NCBI GenBank assembly: GCA_022701365.1
Contig: JAKUHH010000167.1
Location: forward strand, 587,220 to 651,219
Length of the DNA stretch: 64,000 nucleotides
Direction: 5' to 3'
DNA from: Mycocentrospora acerina
Lineage: Eukaryota > Ascomycota > Dothideomycetes > Pleosporales
How positions within the stretch are numbered: the stretch's first letter is position 1; every line of letters starts with the position of its first letter. The notes under the pieces were generated by a model. It did not search any database and had not been told where the DNA came from. It saw only the letters and a list, made by a program, of their open reading frames with translations. The position numbers and the translations under genes were made by a program. Of the stretch, positions 1 to 12,166 are shown piece by piece.

Positions 1-727
1 GTCCGCACGTATGCAAGGATCAGACTATCCGTGACTGCCATTGTTAGCCCCTCTTCTCCATAACAACCTTCTCCGCAGCATACCATTTGGATCAAACTTG
101 ACCGTTGTCTCCTCGACATGCGTCTCCATCCTGTATCCTGGATCCACTGCGCTCTCCAGTGGTTTCATAACCGCTACTGCCGTCATGACCTTGTGCTCGC
201 CCTGATCCCTCAGCATCTTCAGCATACCAATGTGATCTGCCTCGCTGCGCGGCTTCTCCAATATCTTGCCACTGTGACTGACAATGATTGTGTCGGCCGC
301 AATGATTATAGCCGGTTCGCCGCGCTCCGTGTTGTCGACTTCGCGACGGTACACCTCTGATGCCTTCGCCGACGCCGTCTCGAGTACGTAGTTCAACGCA
401 CCCATGTCGTGGGAGAAGTCTTCGGCGAACCTGGACGGGCAAATGTCGATGTTGGTCAGGCCAATCTGCGGAGATAGTTAGACGTGTCTTTTGAATACAC
501 AACAAAACACCACGTGCCTGTGCGAGGAGCTGTTTCCGCCGCGGTGATGCCGATGCCAGCACCACCCTCTTGAATCGCAACTCGTTCAACGCTGGGAGAT
601 TCAACGGCGGCGGCGGCCCTGGCGGCCCTCTTCGGACCACTGGCGGGCCTGATCCTGCCGTCTTGTCCAGGAGAGGCACCTTTTGCGCATCGTCGTAAGG
701 TGGCGGAGGTTCGGCGGGTGTGCCCAT
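1..727 (-). CDS. Maf-type nucleotide pyrophosphatase (3' end outside window)
   Basis: Maf/HAM1-like enzymes hydrolyse non-canonical nucleoside triphosphates to monophosphates. Three exons are visible: 727-518, 465-84 and 34-1, where the window cuts the gene. The family signature ASASPRRKQLL lies near residue 60, after a proline-rich leader, and is followed by IGLTNIDICPSRFAEDF, the AADTII segment and ETTVKFDP. Intron 1 (517-466) only keeps frame if it uses a GC donor (CAG|GCACGT), joining KQLLAQ to IGLTNI in phase 0. Intron 2 (83-35, 49 bp) joins DPN to VTDSLILAYVRT; a branch-point GCTAAC precedes the acceptor. Only the first 208 residues or so are present; the conserved C-terminal part is beyond base 1. 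Function assignment is by family motif; splice sites are inferred. Confidence 0.87.
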
Positions 728-1488
728 GATAACGGTTGTGGCGGAAAAAGAGTGGTTTGAGGCAGGTGGTCGGAAACCAGTAGTGATGAAATCAACAACA
801 AGCTGCGCTAGTTTTGTTGTATCAAACGAGTGGATGTGATTGCGCAGCCAGAATCATCAAACACTTGAACTTGATTGGAATCGACTGCTATGGAGCTCTG
901 ATGCATGGCCTTGGCGGGAGCGGTAGGAGGGCCCAAGCTCCATACGCACCTCCTTCATGTACCTCACAGCCATCGCCCACGACAGAGACGATAACATCAC
1001 AACAGACCTATCTCTAATAAATCAGACCAACTGCACGAGGGGCACGGGAAATCGTAAAATAAAACAATCTTCATCGTTTGACTCTGTCTCTATAGGCTCG
1101 AGAGGCAAAATCGAGTCTTGTTCCGTCTCCTTATTATTACCCCTCGAGTACCAATCATTAGGCGGCCCCAATTGCCAAAAAAAAACTCTTGCTATGCAGC
1201 CATATCTGCCACCAAATAAACGCCAAGACATTGGTCTGAACACCAGACGGGATAGAACAAATGAAAAACCTCAAACATTGATCCGTGAAGACAACCCTGC
1301 ATCCATCTAACCCAATCTCAAACCACACATAGACTTTGACAAATGTCGAAAAGTCGTCCTACAAGATGAACCAGACGCCATGCCATGCAATGCAAAGAAA
1401 ACAGAGGGGAACAAAGGAAACAAAGAAAACCTGGGGAAAGATTTGCAAAACGGCAATACCATGGGCAAATCATCACTCCCAAACATCC
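728..1488. other. Intergenic, upstream of Maf gene and downstream of serine-rich gene
   Basis: This stretch holds the promoter side of the Maf gene and the 3' flank of the serine-rich gene. The short frames in it have no family features and I see no gene or repeat. Confidence 0.6.
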
Positions 1489-4400
1489 TCACAACGCCTC
1501 CAGGGCATGTGCCACAAGGATCGGCACCACAATAACAGTCACCAACACGATATTGACTACAATACCAGCAATGAGCGCAACTCGATGGGACTCTGGAACA
1601 CAATGATCAAGGTGACCCTTGGTGCACCAAAGCATGATGGAGTTTCCATAAAACCGGTGAAGAATGATGCATGGAGGTAGAAGACAAAAGGCAGCAAAGA
1701 TGAACCATGATAGCTTACGTCGGCGATCCTCATCCTCTGCGTTAACTTTGCGTTCTGGACACAGTAGATGAGGAGAGTAGTGCTGAGCAGCTATCGATCG
1801 GATTGTGGGAAGGGTGTCGATGCTGAGGTATGGATGCAGTGGCGTATTCGTGTCGCTTGTTGACGGCCGCTCACTGCCTCCTGTAGGCACAAGGCGTGAA
1901 AAGTTTGAGCCTTGACTCGAGAGCGTTGCCCTGGAGTCGGGCGCAAGAAACATATGTCGTAATTTTGTCTGCCCAGGCACGGCAGCACGGCTTGTTCGAC
2001 GTGCACGCTGAAACGTGGTAGAGCATCGTAAAGGAGGGCGGTGGCCCGCTCCAGTAGATGCAGATGCAGATACTTCTTGTGTCGGCTCTGAGTTGTGTGT
2101 GCTCGGAGACATGGTCGTCTGAGATGGAACTTGCTCGTCATCCGTTCTAGAAACTGGCTGAGAAGTTCGAATTCGGGTAATACTGCCGGTTGCTGGAAAA
2201 GGAGATGCGTAAAAACCTTGATAATCCGAACGGACGCTTGAACGACCGACACTCGAACTGAGCCTTCCACCGAGACTGCTTGTATCAGCAATACTGCTGC
2301 CAGCTTCGTGCATACCAATTCCTCGGAGAGAGCCTGTAAGGCTGCCTTTAGGACCCACAGCAGAGAACTTCTCAAACGAATTTTCACGTTTGTGCGTGGC
2401 GTTGACATACCTACTCTCTGGAGAGCTAGGAAGTTGACTTTTTCTTCGGATAGACGGTTGAGTGAAGTGTCGAGACTGACGCGATGTGTCCAACACATTT
2501 TGTACGATAATGTCATCATTAGGACCTGAAGCAAGTAGCTCCTGTGTTTCTTTGTCACTAAACGCATACGGATCTGCCCATGGCGTAAATGCATATGGCT
2601 CTTTCACAGCACCTTTGTTCCGTAGGTCGTCATGTCGTGTAGTAGGACCATCTGTACGACCCATAAGATTTGGCGGCGATGAGTTGAACGGGTGGACATG
2701 TTCTGCGCGGAGAGGGCTTGGATAATTGTAATGTGATGGCCTACGCGAGTGGGTTTGCTTGTTCCAGGATGGCAGGGAGCCATCTGAGTTCAACTTCAAA
2801 CTATTCCGGCTACCTTCGCTACTGCTGTAGTCTGCAATACTGTCTAAAGATGCCCGGTCTCGCTGGCTGTTTCCAATAGTCTCCCAGTCTGCCCTTTGGT
2901 CAACAGCTCCATCCTCAAATGTAGCAAGAGATCCAGAGTCTCGCTTATATTCAAAACTTTCTTCACTGCGCTTCTTGGCCAGCAGTAGGTTACCCGAGTT
3001 GCGTCGTGCCCACATTAAAGGTATATCCTGCTCTTCTTGCTGATGTTCATTGACTGCGTTTTGGAAAATCTGCTCGGCTTGGTCAAGCGCTGCTTGTGGG
3101 GTTTGAGGACTCGCGTCACCTTCGGCTTGGGAATACGACGAGGATGGCTCAAACGACATGAATTCGGTCTGGGAGTACGATGATGATGGTTCAAGGCCTT
3201 GTCCCGGTGCCTGTGGAGCAAACCTTTCAGACTGCGGAATTTGCAGCAGGTTGCGGGTATCCCCATATGAGTTGAAGGATTCGTTTGAGAACATTTCAGA
3301 ATACTCTGGACGCGGAAGAGCATAAGCAGGTTCACCGTGCTGAAAGGCTGGTGCAAGAGGAGGCGGTGCTTGCGGAGGTAGTCCTAGCTCCTGAGTGGCC
3401 GCGAGCCTCCTTCCCATCAGGAGTGGTACATGACTTCTTGTAGGAACTGAACGTAGATCTTGGGTATGGTGGCTCAGGTCAAACTCAAACTGGGTGAGAC
3501 CGGAAACTAACTTGGACGACTGTGGTTGGTAGGACGATAATTCCTCAAAGGTATCAGACCTCGATATTTCAGGGCGATTCAAGCTCTCTTCCTGTATAGA
3601 TAAAGAGCTGCTAGTCACATTTCCCGGGTCATATCGGTCAATGAATTTGCTGATAGTATCCGTCTTATCGTCGGTTTGGATTGAACGATGGAACATTTCT
3701 TGCGCCAGAGGCCTCGATACGCGACGGCTGGTCCGCAGAGGATGATTATAACCGTACAAACTGTCATGATTATATTCATTGGAAATACTGGTAGCATCCA
3801 TCCCACTGTAGCGCATGTAGGGGTTGCTTTGGTGGTTGCGGGACCTACGTTGATCATCTTCGGTATAGACGGACGAGCTTGCATAGATAGAGGTGTCGTA
3901 GTATGGCTTAGAGTACAAATCTCCTTCAGACATGGAAGTCGGCTGTTCTTCATTTCGTCCTATCTGAGTCGAAGGGTCATCGGGAATCATCGATATTAGA
4001 GGTTCGGAATCATATCCACGCGCTAGGGAACTTTGATAGAACCCAGTCTCCATATCCTCGTCTGTGATCATATCTAGATCTCGAGGAGATTCTGGGCTGC
4101 TAGGACTGATTGGTGATATCGGATTCATCGGAAAATACGAGGCTTCTGGTGTAGTAACATTGGTATCATCAATCGAGCGAGCAAATCCCCTACCAACAGA
4201 CATTGAAGGTATGCCAAATCTCGGATCAAATTCTTGTAATTCCCCGCCGTACTGCATATCAGGGCTTCTGACTAGTTTCCGGGTGAGAGATCGTGTGAGT
4301 TGTTTGAGAGAGAATCGAGATTCGTTTGGAGGTTTCTTGACAGCCAGAGGTGATGGAGCAAAGTTGGATTCTGGGCTGTAGAGCGGAGAGTACGACGAGG

Positions 4401-5573
4401 ATCCAGGACTGACCGCTACGGGGACTGGGGGAAGAGGGAGATCAAGATTAGATGCACTGAATGAGTCGTCAGCGCGCTTCATGATGCTCGCATGTGCAGA
4501 GTCAAGGTCGCGATAGAGAGCTCGTCTGGGTGCCATCTATTTACCAGTTAGTCACAAATACATTTCAAAGATTGGTAGCATGGTACAACCTCTGGAGATG
4601 GCTCCTCGTGCGATTGCGTAGGCAAGAACTCGCTGGAATCGAAATCTCTTGATGGAGTAACAATGTCGTGGAACAGCAGCGATCCATGTGGGTTGACAAG
4701 GTTGAAAGATGTCCCGCGGTAGTGAATGACAGCGGGAGTTGTGGGCGGGGTAGCAGGTGCCGTTGACGCAAAACTGAGCGCGTTCAGCCGCCTAACGTCT
4801 TCCTCCTCGGGTGGTGGAGAAAAAGAAGGGTCTGCCAAATATGGTGGCTGCGGGAAACGTGATAGCGAAAACGTCGAAAGCGAAGGCGTGTTCAGTGTGT
4901 TGCTAATCCGCGAGTTCTCCTTTGAGTGATTCACAGCTACTGATAGCGGCGAGCGTCGTGACTGCGTCGTACAAACAATTGCAAGAGGCGGAGGGTATAA
5001 GTTAAGGCCACCCTTTGCATCAACTGGCCGAGGGAGCCTCTTCCTGGAACCAAGGTTATGTGCTTTGAACCCTGGGTTGGTTGCAAAAGAACTCGGTGTG
5101 GTAGCACTCTGTACACGCGGCTCAGCAGACTGCGATCGGAAAGCGTGATCGAGCAATGGCTGCTGAGATGAGGCTGAGTGTGAGGACAGGTGCTGTGCCG
5201 ACTGGGACACTTGCAAGGGCCGCAGAGATGGAGGAGGCCCTGGATGCCAAGGACGTGTTACTGAAGGAGTGCGCTCGATCTTGTTTAGGGCAGGTGCAGC
5301 AGCCTTTCTGCGCAGAGTCCTGCCAGATGGTGTCGCCGTCCGCGTGTCAGGTGTACTCTGCTGCTTTCTGTATTCGTGGAGAGAAAGTGCGTGAACAGAA
5401 GTTCGCAGGGATATTGACGAGTGAACAGAATGGTGTGGGGAATGAATCGGCGTGAAAGGATCTGGCGTATATATTTGCGGTGAAGGCGAACTATCCACCC
5501 GCAATGGGTGCGAGCGGGGGAAGTACGTCTTCACGTCTGCTTGATCCATCTCTTCGGTCTCTTTCACTACCAT
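1489..5573 (-). CDS. Serine-rich fungal protein with two C-terminal membrane segments
   Basis: Two exons, 5573-4590 and 4536-1489, give 1343 residues. The joining intron (4589-4537, 53 bp) starts GTTGTA, has the branch point GACTAAC and ends TAG; both sides are phase 0. Most of the protein is Ser/Pro/Gln/Asp-rich and probably disordered. The last 80 residues are different: a basic stretch (RRRKLSW), one hydrophobic segment (FIFAAFCLLPPCIIL), a short loop with two cysteines, and a second segment (VALIAGIVVNIVLVTVIV). This suggests a C-terminal membrane hairpin with a long cytosolic N-terminal region. I recognise this layout as a conserved fungal protein type but know no function. Exon 2 begins exactly with ATG, so a shorter 1015-residue product is possible. 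Confidence 0.8.
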
Positions 5574-6865
5574 AGGCTAATGGTGATATTCCTTTTTAGT
5601 CGGGTCTTGCGGAAGCTAGAGCTAGTACTCTGAACGGGTGCATCGCAGTTAATCCATCATGGATATTGGCACTAAGCAGCACGACTCGTGAGTTGAGAAG
5701 AGTAGTGATCAGCGGTCAAACTTCTGTCGTGTATATCACGTCAAGAATAGGGCTCAATCGGCCTGTATGGGAAGTATCCGTACTGACATAAGACAGTGTT
5801 TGATACGAACAGTCAGGGCCGTATTGTTCGAGCAGGCTGGGTTTCGGTTGGTTGTTTGATTGTTGTTTTACGATCAAGGACGATGTCCATGTAGGACGGA
5901 TCGACTTGTGAGGACTCGCAGATCTGACAGCAGGATTCGAAAGATTGGGAGAGACGCAGAGATATTACAGTTACAAGTGATGGACGATACGAAGACGCTA
6001 CGACATCTAGCCTGCGCTCAAGTAGAGAAGGAAGTAACGCTACAAGACAGTAGAGAGGCGTTCAGGAGGAAGGCACAATGCGCAGGTACGCAGAAATTAT
6101 GCTGACGAAGAACAACAGAAGAACGTTTTTGGAAGTCGACACCGCTCTGGCCCGCAATCCGGCCCCCCATATCAGCAGCCGATGGCATTTCTCTCGTTCC
6201 ACGACTGCTGCCATGGCTCATTACAGCTGCCGGGTTGCTACGTTTGAAGAAAGAGCAATGCAGCGTCTTGTGTGGACGTCGTTGGAAGACACCCCTGCTT
6301 AGCCCCTCCTAGGCCCAGCCAATCAAACATCACAGGCTCACACTGCCGTGATTTTCCATCACACAAACGTACATCATGCTGGGGCGACAGACAAGCCTCT
6401 TCCACTGGTTAGGCCTGTTGGTGCGTGTCATCTCGTTTCGTGACTGCCAATGCAAGCGGTGGATGATATGCGGGATCCAATCAGCCATTGCTGACTCGTT
6501 GCCACTGCTTTCACGTCCGGCATCGCGCAATGGCAGAAATGAAGTCTCACTTCCACTGTCATAATTGGGGAAAGGAAAGTTCAGCTGCAATAATCTCTTG
6601 TTGAGAGTGGAGAATAAGGAGGTGTATGTCGCAACTTGCAAGCTTCTTCCCAATCCGACTCGTGATCGTTGCACTACTGTAGTCATCTAGATGCCTCTGC
6701 AGATGACGTTGTACGTCTTCAAACCGGCACGTCGGACTCAGTGGATCGCGCCGTGGCGGTGCCTGCCGAAGCCTCGAACCATGGGTCGTTGCTTTTAGCA
6801 GAGACCTTGGCAGGCAACATGAAGATACTTAAGCAGATACGAATGTGTTCAAATAATACTACTTC
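5574..6865. other. Intergenic between serine-rich gene and urease
   Basis: About 1.3 kb, mainly the promoter side of the serine-rich gene plus the urease 3' flank. Frames up to 118 codons exist but look random in composition; no RNA gene or repeat seen. Confidence 0.55.
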
Positions 6866-9686
6866 TCAATAAACAAAGTACTCTTGCGTCAACGGCAACG
6901 TTTCAGCAGGCTCTGCAGTGCAAAACATTCCATCTGCCTCGACTCTGTACGTCTCCGGATCGACTTTCATCTTCGGCCGCGCGTCATTGAATTTCATATC
7001 CTTCTTGCCGATATTCCTGCAGTTCTTGACTGCCTCGACTCTCTTCCGCAGTCCGTAGGACTTGATCACTCCCGAGGAGATGGAGGCCTGCGAGACGAAA
7101 GTGACGCTTGTTTGGGGCACGAGAGGAGCGAACATGGGCCGCATGATGATAGGCTCGACAGTGGGGATCGAGGCGTTGGGGTCACCCTAAGTGTGTTAGT
7201 ATTGAATCGTAACATGCGAAGAATGCAGACAAACCATTTGACCATATGAGCACATTCCGCTCTTAATCACCAACTTGGGCTTGACGCCGAAGTTTGCAGG
7301 CTTCCAGAGAACGAGATCGGCAAGCTTTCCAACTTCAACACTTCCGATAATGTGGCCCATACCTTGCGTGATGGCGGGATTGACGGTATATTTGCTAATG
7401 TACCGCTTGACTCTGAAGTTGTCCGCACCGGTGCCTTCGTCTTCTTTAAGCGTGCCGCGCTGAACCTTGTTCTTGTGCGCGGTATTCCAAGTCCGCAGGA
7501 TAACTTCGCCACATCTTCCCATAGCCTGAGAGTCCGAAGACATCATGGAAATTGCGCCGAGATCATGAAGAACGTCTTCCGCCGCGATAGTCTCGGCACG
7601 GATGCGGGACTCGGCAAAAGCGACATCCTCGGGGATATTTTTCGACAAGTGATGGCACACCATCAGCATGTCGAGATGCTCATCGAGCGTATTTCGGGTA
7701 TAGGGTCTAGTAGGGTTTGTCGAAGACGGTAGCACGTTATCAAGCTCAACAACGCTGATGATGTCGGGCGCATGGCCACCACCAGCCCCTTCAGTGTGGT
7801 AGGTATGAATTGTCCTATCTTTGAAAGCACCGATGGTCGACTCAACGAAGCCAGATTCGTTCAGAGTATCTGTGTGAATGAGTGTTTGGATATCGTACTC
7901 ATCGCATACTGTCAAACAAGTATCGATGGCTGCTGGGGTGGTTCCCCAATCTTCGTGCAATTTCAGACCACAGACGCCGGCCTCGACCTGTTCTTGTAGG
8001 GGAAGAGCTTCTGAGTCGTTTCCTTTGCCTGTAATGCCGTAGTTGAGGGGAAGTTCGTCAATGGCTTGTAACATATGCTTGATGTGTGTTTTTCCGGGCG
8101 TACATGTCGTTGCGTTTGTTCCGGTACTATGTTCATAAGCGAAAATCAAGAATGTCACTGATAAAATGGAAATACCTTGGTCCTGTGCCACCACCAAGCG
8201 CAGTCGTAATACCAGAAGCAATCGCTTCGTATGCTTGTTGTGGGCAAATGAAGTGAATGTGTGTATCGAATCCACCAGCCGTGATGATACCGTGTTCTCC
8301 AGCAATCACATCCGTGTTCGATCCGACAATCAAGTTGGGATCAACTCCATCCATGACATCTGGATTGCCAGCCTTACCAATACCAACGATCATTCCATCC
8401 TTGATTCCGATGTCGGCCTTGAAGATTCCCGTCCAATCTATGATCAAAGCGTTCGTGATGACCGTGTCTAGGGTTTTTGAATCTGAGCGGCCCCCCGCCT
8501 GACCCATACCCTCTCTCAGGGTCTTTCCGCCTCCAAATGTACACTCGTCGCCGTATTTCGTCATGTCTTTTTCAACCTTTACCCAAAGATCTGTAGCTCC
8601 TAGCCTGACCAGGTCACCAGTGGTAGGACCGAACATTGTGATGTACGCTTGTCGCTCCATGGTGCAGAAATCGATGTGGACTGCGTCACCAGCTGGTTCG
8701 GGTTCGTGCAAGAAGCCTCCCTCCTTTAGTCTTTCCAGAATGCCCTCGGCAAGCGATGTATCTTCAATTGAACCTGTAGCGATGCGGTTTCCACCCTTGA
8801 TAACTTTATTGCCTGCAATTTGTACCATTGTGACAGTCTTGGTGTCGCCAGGCTCGAAGCGCACCGAGGTACCTGCGGGAATATCAAGCCGATAGCCATG
8901 TGCGCGTACCCGGTCAAACTGAAGCTGCGGGTTCGTTTCGATAAAGTGGTAGTGCGATCCAACCTGAACGACAACGTTAAGTCGAATTCACAAAGGTAAT
9001 TACAAGTAACTCGTACCTGAATTGGTCTGTCACCCATGCTTTTGACCTTGAGTTTGATCCTCTTGCGCCCCTCGTTCAGTTTGATTATCCCGGCCTCTCC
9101 CTTCACAGCTACAACTGCGCCGGGCTGTTTCGTAGCTTCGTATACGCTCGCTTCGGGGAGTGGGAACATGTCGTTGGAGGGTATAGGTAAGAAGGATCCA
9201 TATAGGGCTTTTTCAAGGTCGCCATCGTCTGAAGCAATGGGGTGGTGGACGGTGACGAGGTAAGTACCTGTCGGAAAAGTGCCTTCTACCATCAATTCGC
9301 CGAGTGATGCGACTACTGAGGGCTGGACATGACGGCGACCAAGCATGGTTGTGCCAATGGCCATAAGGTCCGCGACTGTGTGGTTTCCATCGCGTATGAG
9401 CTGTATGCGTTCAGCGTGGTTGTAATGGAGTCGCGTACGACTGGGGTCGGTACTTCTTGTAGGTTGTTCGCGATCAGAGCCTGGATACGTCAGTACAGCA
9501 ATGTCCAAGTCTTGCCAATACTCACAGTAGCCTCGGAACGGTTCAGTTTCACGCCCCTCGCCAGGCGGCGTTGTGCCAGAAGGCCGAGCTGGGAGATGAC
9601 GAGCTTGTCGAGCTGTTGGGGTCAATTAGCACTGGAGAGATGCCAAACGCGTCAACACTGCACACCTCCTTGGGACACAATTGCAT
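6866..9686 (-). CDS. ureB: Urease, single-chain fungal type
   Basis: Hydrolyses urea to ammonia and carbamate in the cytosol with a di-nickel centre. Seven exons: 9686-9666, 9612-9526, 9480-9454 (27 nt), 9400-9017, 8963-8176, 8126-7235, 7186-6866; together 2520 nt, 839 residues, the usual fungal length. The gamma, beta and alpha parts are fused in order. Nickel ligands are seen as THIHF (His 408 and 410), the carbamylated lysine in GLKLHEDWG (Lys 491), HTDTLNESGF and HTEGAGGGHAPD; the flap histidine lies in MVCHHLSKN. The start MQLCPKE followed by LDKLVISQLGLLAQRRLARG matches fungal ureases, so the short first exon is favoured over other starts. All introns are GT-AG. Accessory genes ureD/F/G are not in this window. 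Very secure identification. Confidence 0.96.
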
Positions 9687-10378
9687 TTTGTATTGATGCA
9701 AACTACAACAGCCAAACGTGAGGCAATTGAAGCTGGTTTCTTGACCCCTCACGAAGCACCTTCACGATCCAGCCATCCGTCGGACGACTCCGCTCTCACG
9801 CCCACTGATTTGTGGACATTGCGGGGTCGGCTCCGCGCGATAAGAGACGCGCTGATAAGCAAAGCATGACGCTCTTGAGCATCTGTTAGCTTTAGGTCTG
9901 ACCAGTGTTTGCCTACAGGAGCAACCCCTCTTCGATCAGGCGTTGGCATGTTGTGTTTTCCATATTATACCCGGCGCTAACCGTAGTCCATATCTTCAAG
10001 CCCAGCTGTGATGGGGTATCTATGAGATGCAGAACCGCAGAAAGAATAACAAGAGAAACACGAAGTAAAGACTTCTTTCAGTAGAGATAGCAGTACAATT
10101 TACACTGCTAGCAGCATACAGTGCTTGCTTCACAACTCCTGAGGAAGACAAAGCAGTGGTTTGGAGAACACGACCTACTTTCATTGAATCTCTCGACTGC
10201 GAAAGCTTGGCTGGCAAAAATTTGGGCACGAGCAGGCAGGCAGGCAAAGCATCAATCCACTTGCAGTAAGATATAGCAAAGTTTTGTTTCTCAGATACCT
10301 CCATATCGTGCATATTTTAATTTTTTTGACTTGTATATTTGCTTTCTTCTTTCCCAAGTCTTCATCAACCAATCATAT
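9687..10378. other. Urease promoter side
   Basis: About 0.7 kb between the urease start and the tRNA gene. No coding features. I see no clear GATA cluster or other element I would name. Confidence 0.5.
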
Positions 10379-10491
10379 GGTGAGATGGCCGAGTTGGTTA
10401 TGGCGCCAGGTTAAGGTCCTCCCCTTAGCACTACTGAGCAATCAGTTTCCTGGTCACGAAAGTGGCGTGGGTTCAAGTCCCACTCTCATCA
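10379..10491 (+). tRNA. tRNA-Leu(AAG) with 31-nt intron
   Basis: Cloverleaf read directly: acceptor GGTGAGA (10379-10385) pairs with TCTCATC (10484-10490) with one G-U; A box TGGCCGAGTTGG; anticodon stem CCAGG (10406-10410) pairs with CCTGG (10449-10453). The loop is TTAAGG plus T, so the anticodon is AAG (10413-10415). An intron of 31 nt (10417-10447) sits at the canonical place one base 3' of the anticodon. A long variable arm (CAC/GTG stem) as in leucine tRNAs is followed by T stem GTGGG/CCCAC and loop TTCAAGT, then discriminator A. Confidence 0.95.
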
Positions 10492-10526
10492 ATATCGTCT
10501 GCTCATTGAGCAGATCGTCCAGGTTC

Positions 10527-10536
10527 TTTTTTTTTT
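10527..10536 (+). terminator. RNA polymerase III T-run terminator
   Basis: A run of ten T on the sense strand 36 nt after the tRNA 3' end; expected Pol III stop for the tRNA-Leu gene. Confidence 0.75.
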
Positions 10537-12166
10537 GCGCCGTTGTGTATGTGGGGGGATAGATGGTGGTTGGTGGATCCGCGTGAGAGGCTAAGCGAGG
10601 TCGCGTGGCTCTCACGAGGCGCTAATAGTATCCTCGGGTCTGTGCTCAACATCCTGGAGATCAGAATGACGAGTGTTCTATTTATTTTTTATTCGAACTA
10701 GAGTTGTACTACTTATCTTTTACAGCCGGATCACTTTTCCAGCGGTTTTGCTAAGCTGCTACTTGTGTTATTTCTACGTGTTGAATTAGCTCGTCAGAAG
10801 CGGGTTGAGTAGCTTTGGTAAGTTATCGTCAATTCACATTTCAGATGGGTGTTAAAATGAAGACGAATGTGTAGACTGTTCTTTTCTATAGCTTTGTGCT
10901 GATGAACATGTGGCTCATCAGTAAAACCATTTTAATCAAGTTATGTCTTGTAAAAGAGCCTTGATGCTAAATCCTTCAAGTCTTATTTTATTCTCTTGAT
11001 GTGACCTCCAAGCACTCTGTCTACGTCGGTTATTGATGAAAACAAACTGAACACAAGTATACGTAAGTATCTCATAGGTGATGTTTTGATTGCCAAATGC
11101 ATTCTTCTAGTAAACTACATTATAGTGACTCGGCCGTCGTAAAGGTATTGAGTGTGACTAAATTCTTCTGCCTTGCCATGTTACAGCCGTTTCTGCGCCA
11201 AGTCTTACAAAATTCAAAGTCGCTGGGCATAGCGGTGGTTTTGGCAAACTTCTTCAATTTCGCGCAGTTTGTAGCAAGACTCCATCTCTAAACTCAGCAG
11301 TCTGCTCTGGGCCTTTCGAAAAACACTCGTGGATAATTAAGCCAGATACACTTTCAGTTGCATTTGTCGCGACAACAGGGTGGATCAAAGACTTTGCCTC
11401 GACATGGAACCATTGTGCATGGTGGGTGTTTGGAGGCGGGCGCTCAGTGCTCAGCAAAGGGCAGCGATATGGAGCGGCTTGGGGGACTGGAGCCTGGAAG
11501 AAGGCCGCGAGCAGGGCGGTCGCGGCTCCCGACTCCCCGGCCTTTTTCGGCGGGTGCTCGCTGTTAGATGCACCCACGCGGCTGGGCTCATGTGTCAGCA
11601 GCAGCATGCACAAAAGACTCTGGAAACAGATATGCATCATTGTGCACTGCCGTCTGCAGAAGACGAAAAGTCAAGGGGGAAGACAGTAGCCATCATCACG
11701 CGTGGACATGGAATAGGGCAGCAGGAGCTGTGCGCGGGAACGGCGTTGGCAGGGGCTCACTGGAGGAAGCGGTGCACAAAAGTAAACACGCAGCGTCGAG
11801 GCGCGTGTCTCGCGCTCAAGTAGGCGTTTGCCAGCGCGAGTTGGTGCGTGGTGAAGGGGACTTTGGGCGGTGGGTAGCCCAAAACCTGCGGCGGGCGCAT
11901 GCTCGGCACGCCAATTTGCTGTCACAAGTAGCGGGTTATCCCCCGACCTGCCGCCCCAGTCCGCTCGTCGCATCCCAACCGCGCCCTCGCCCTCCCCCAA
12001 CCAACCGCAACCTCAACACGCTGCACTCACCAGGACAGCGCGTTTTCGTCTTGCACTTTTAGGTCAGTACCCGAAAGGAGCAAAACTTTTTCCCTCTGCG
12101 AACAGCAACTAATCGATACAGCCAGTATCATCTCGTGCCTTATCTACAACGCGCCTTCCTGCCACC
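10537..12166. other. Intergenic upstream of HMG-box gene
   Basis: The first half (to about 11300) is AT-rich and featureless. From about 11400 to 12160 the sequence is more GC-rich and open in several frames, but the frames have no family features; it probably contains the promoter and leader of the HMG-box gene. Confidence 0.5.

Noticed and set aside
6755..6830. Inverted repeat TGCCTGCC/GGCAGGCA with GGTTCGAGG, tRNA-like on minus strand
   Set aside because: No proper D or anticodon arm; hairpin only.
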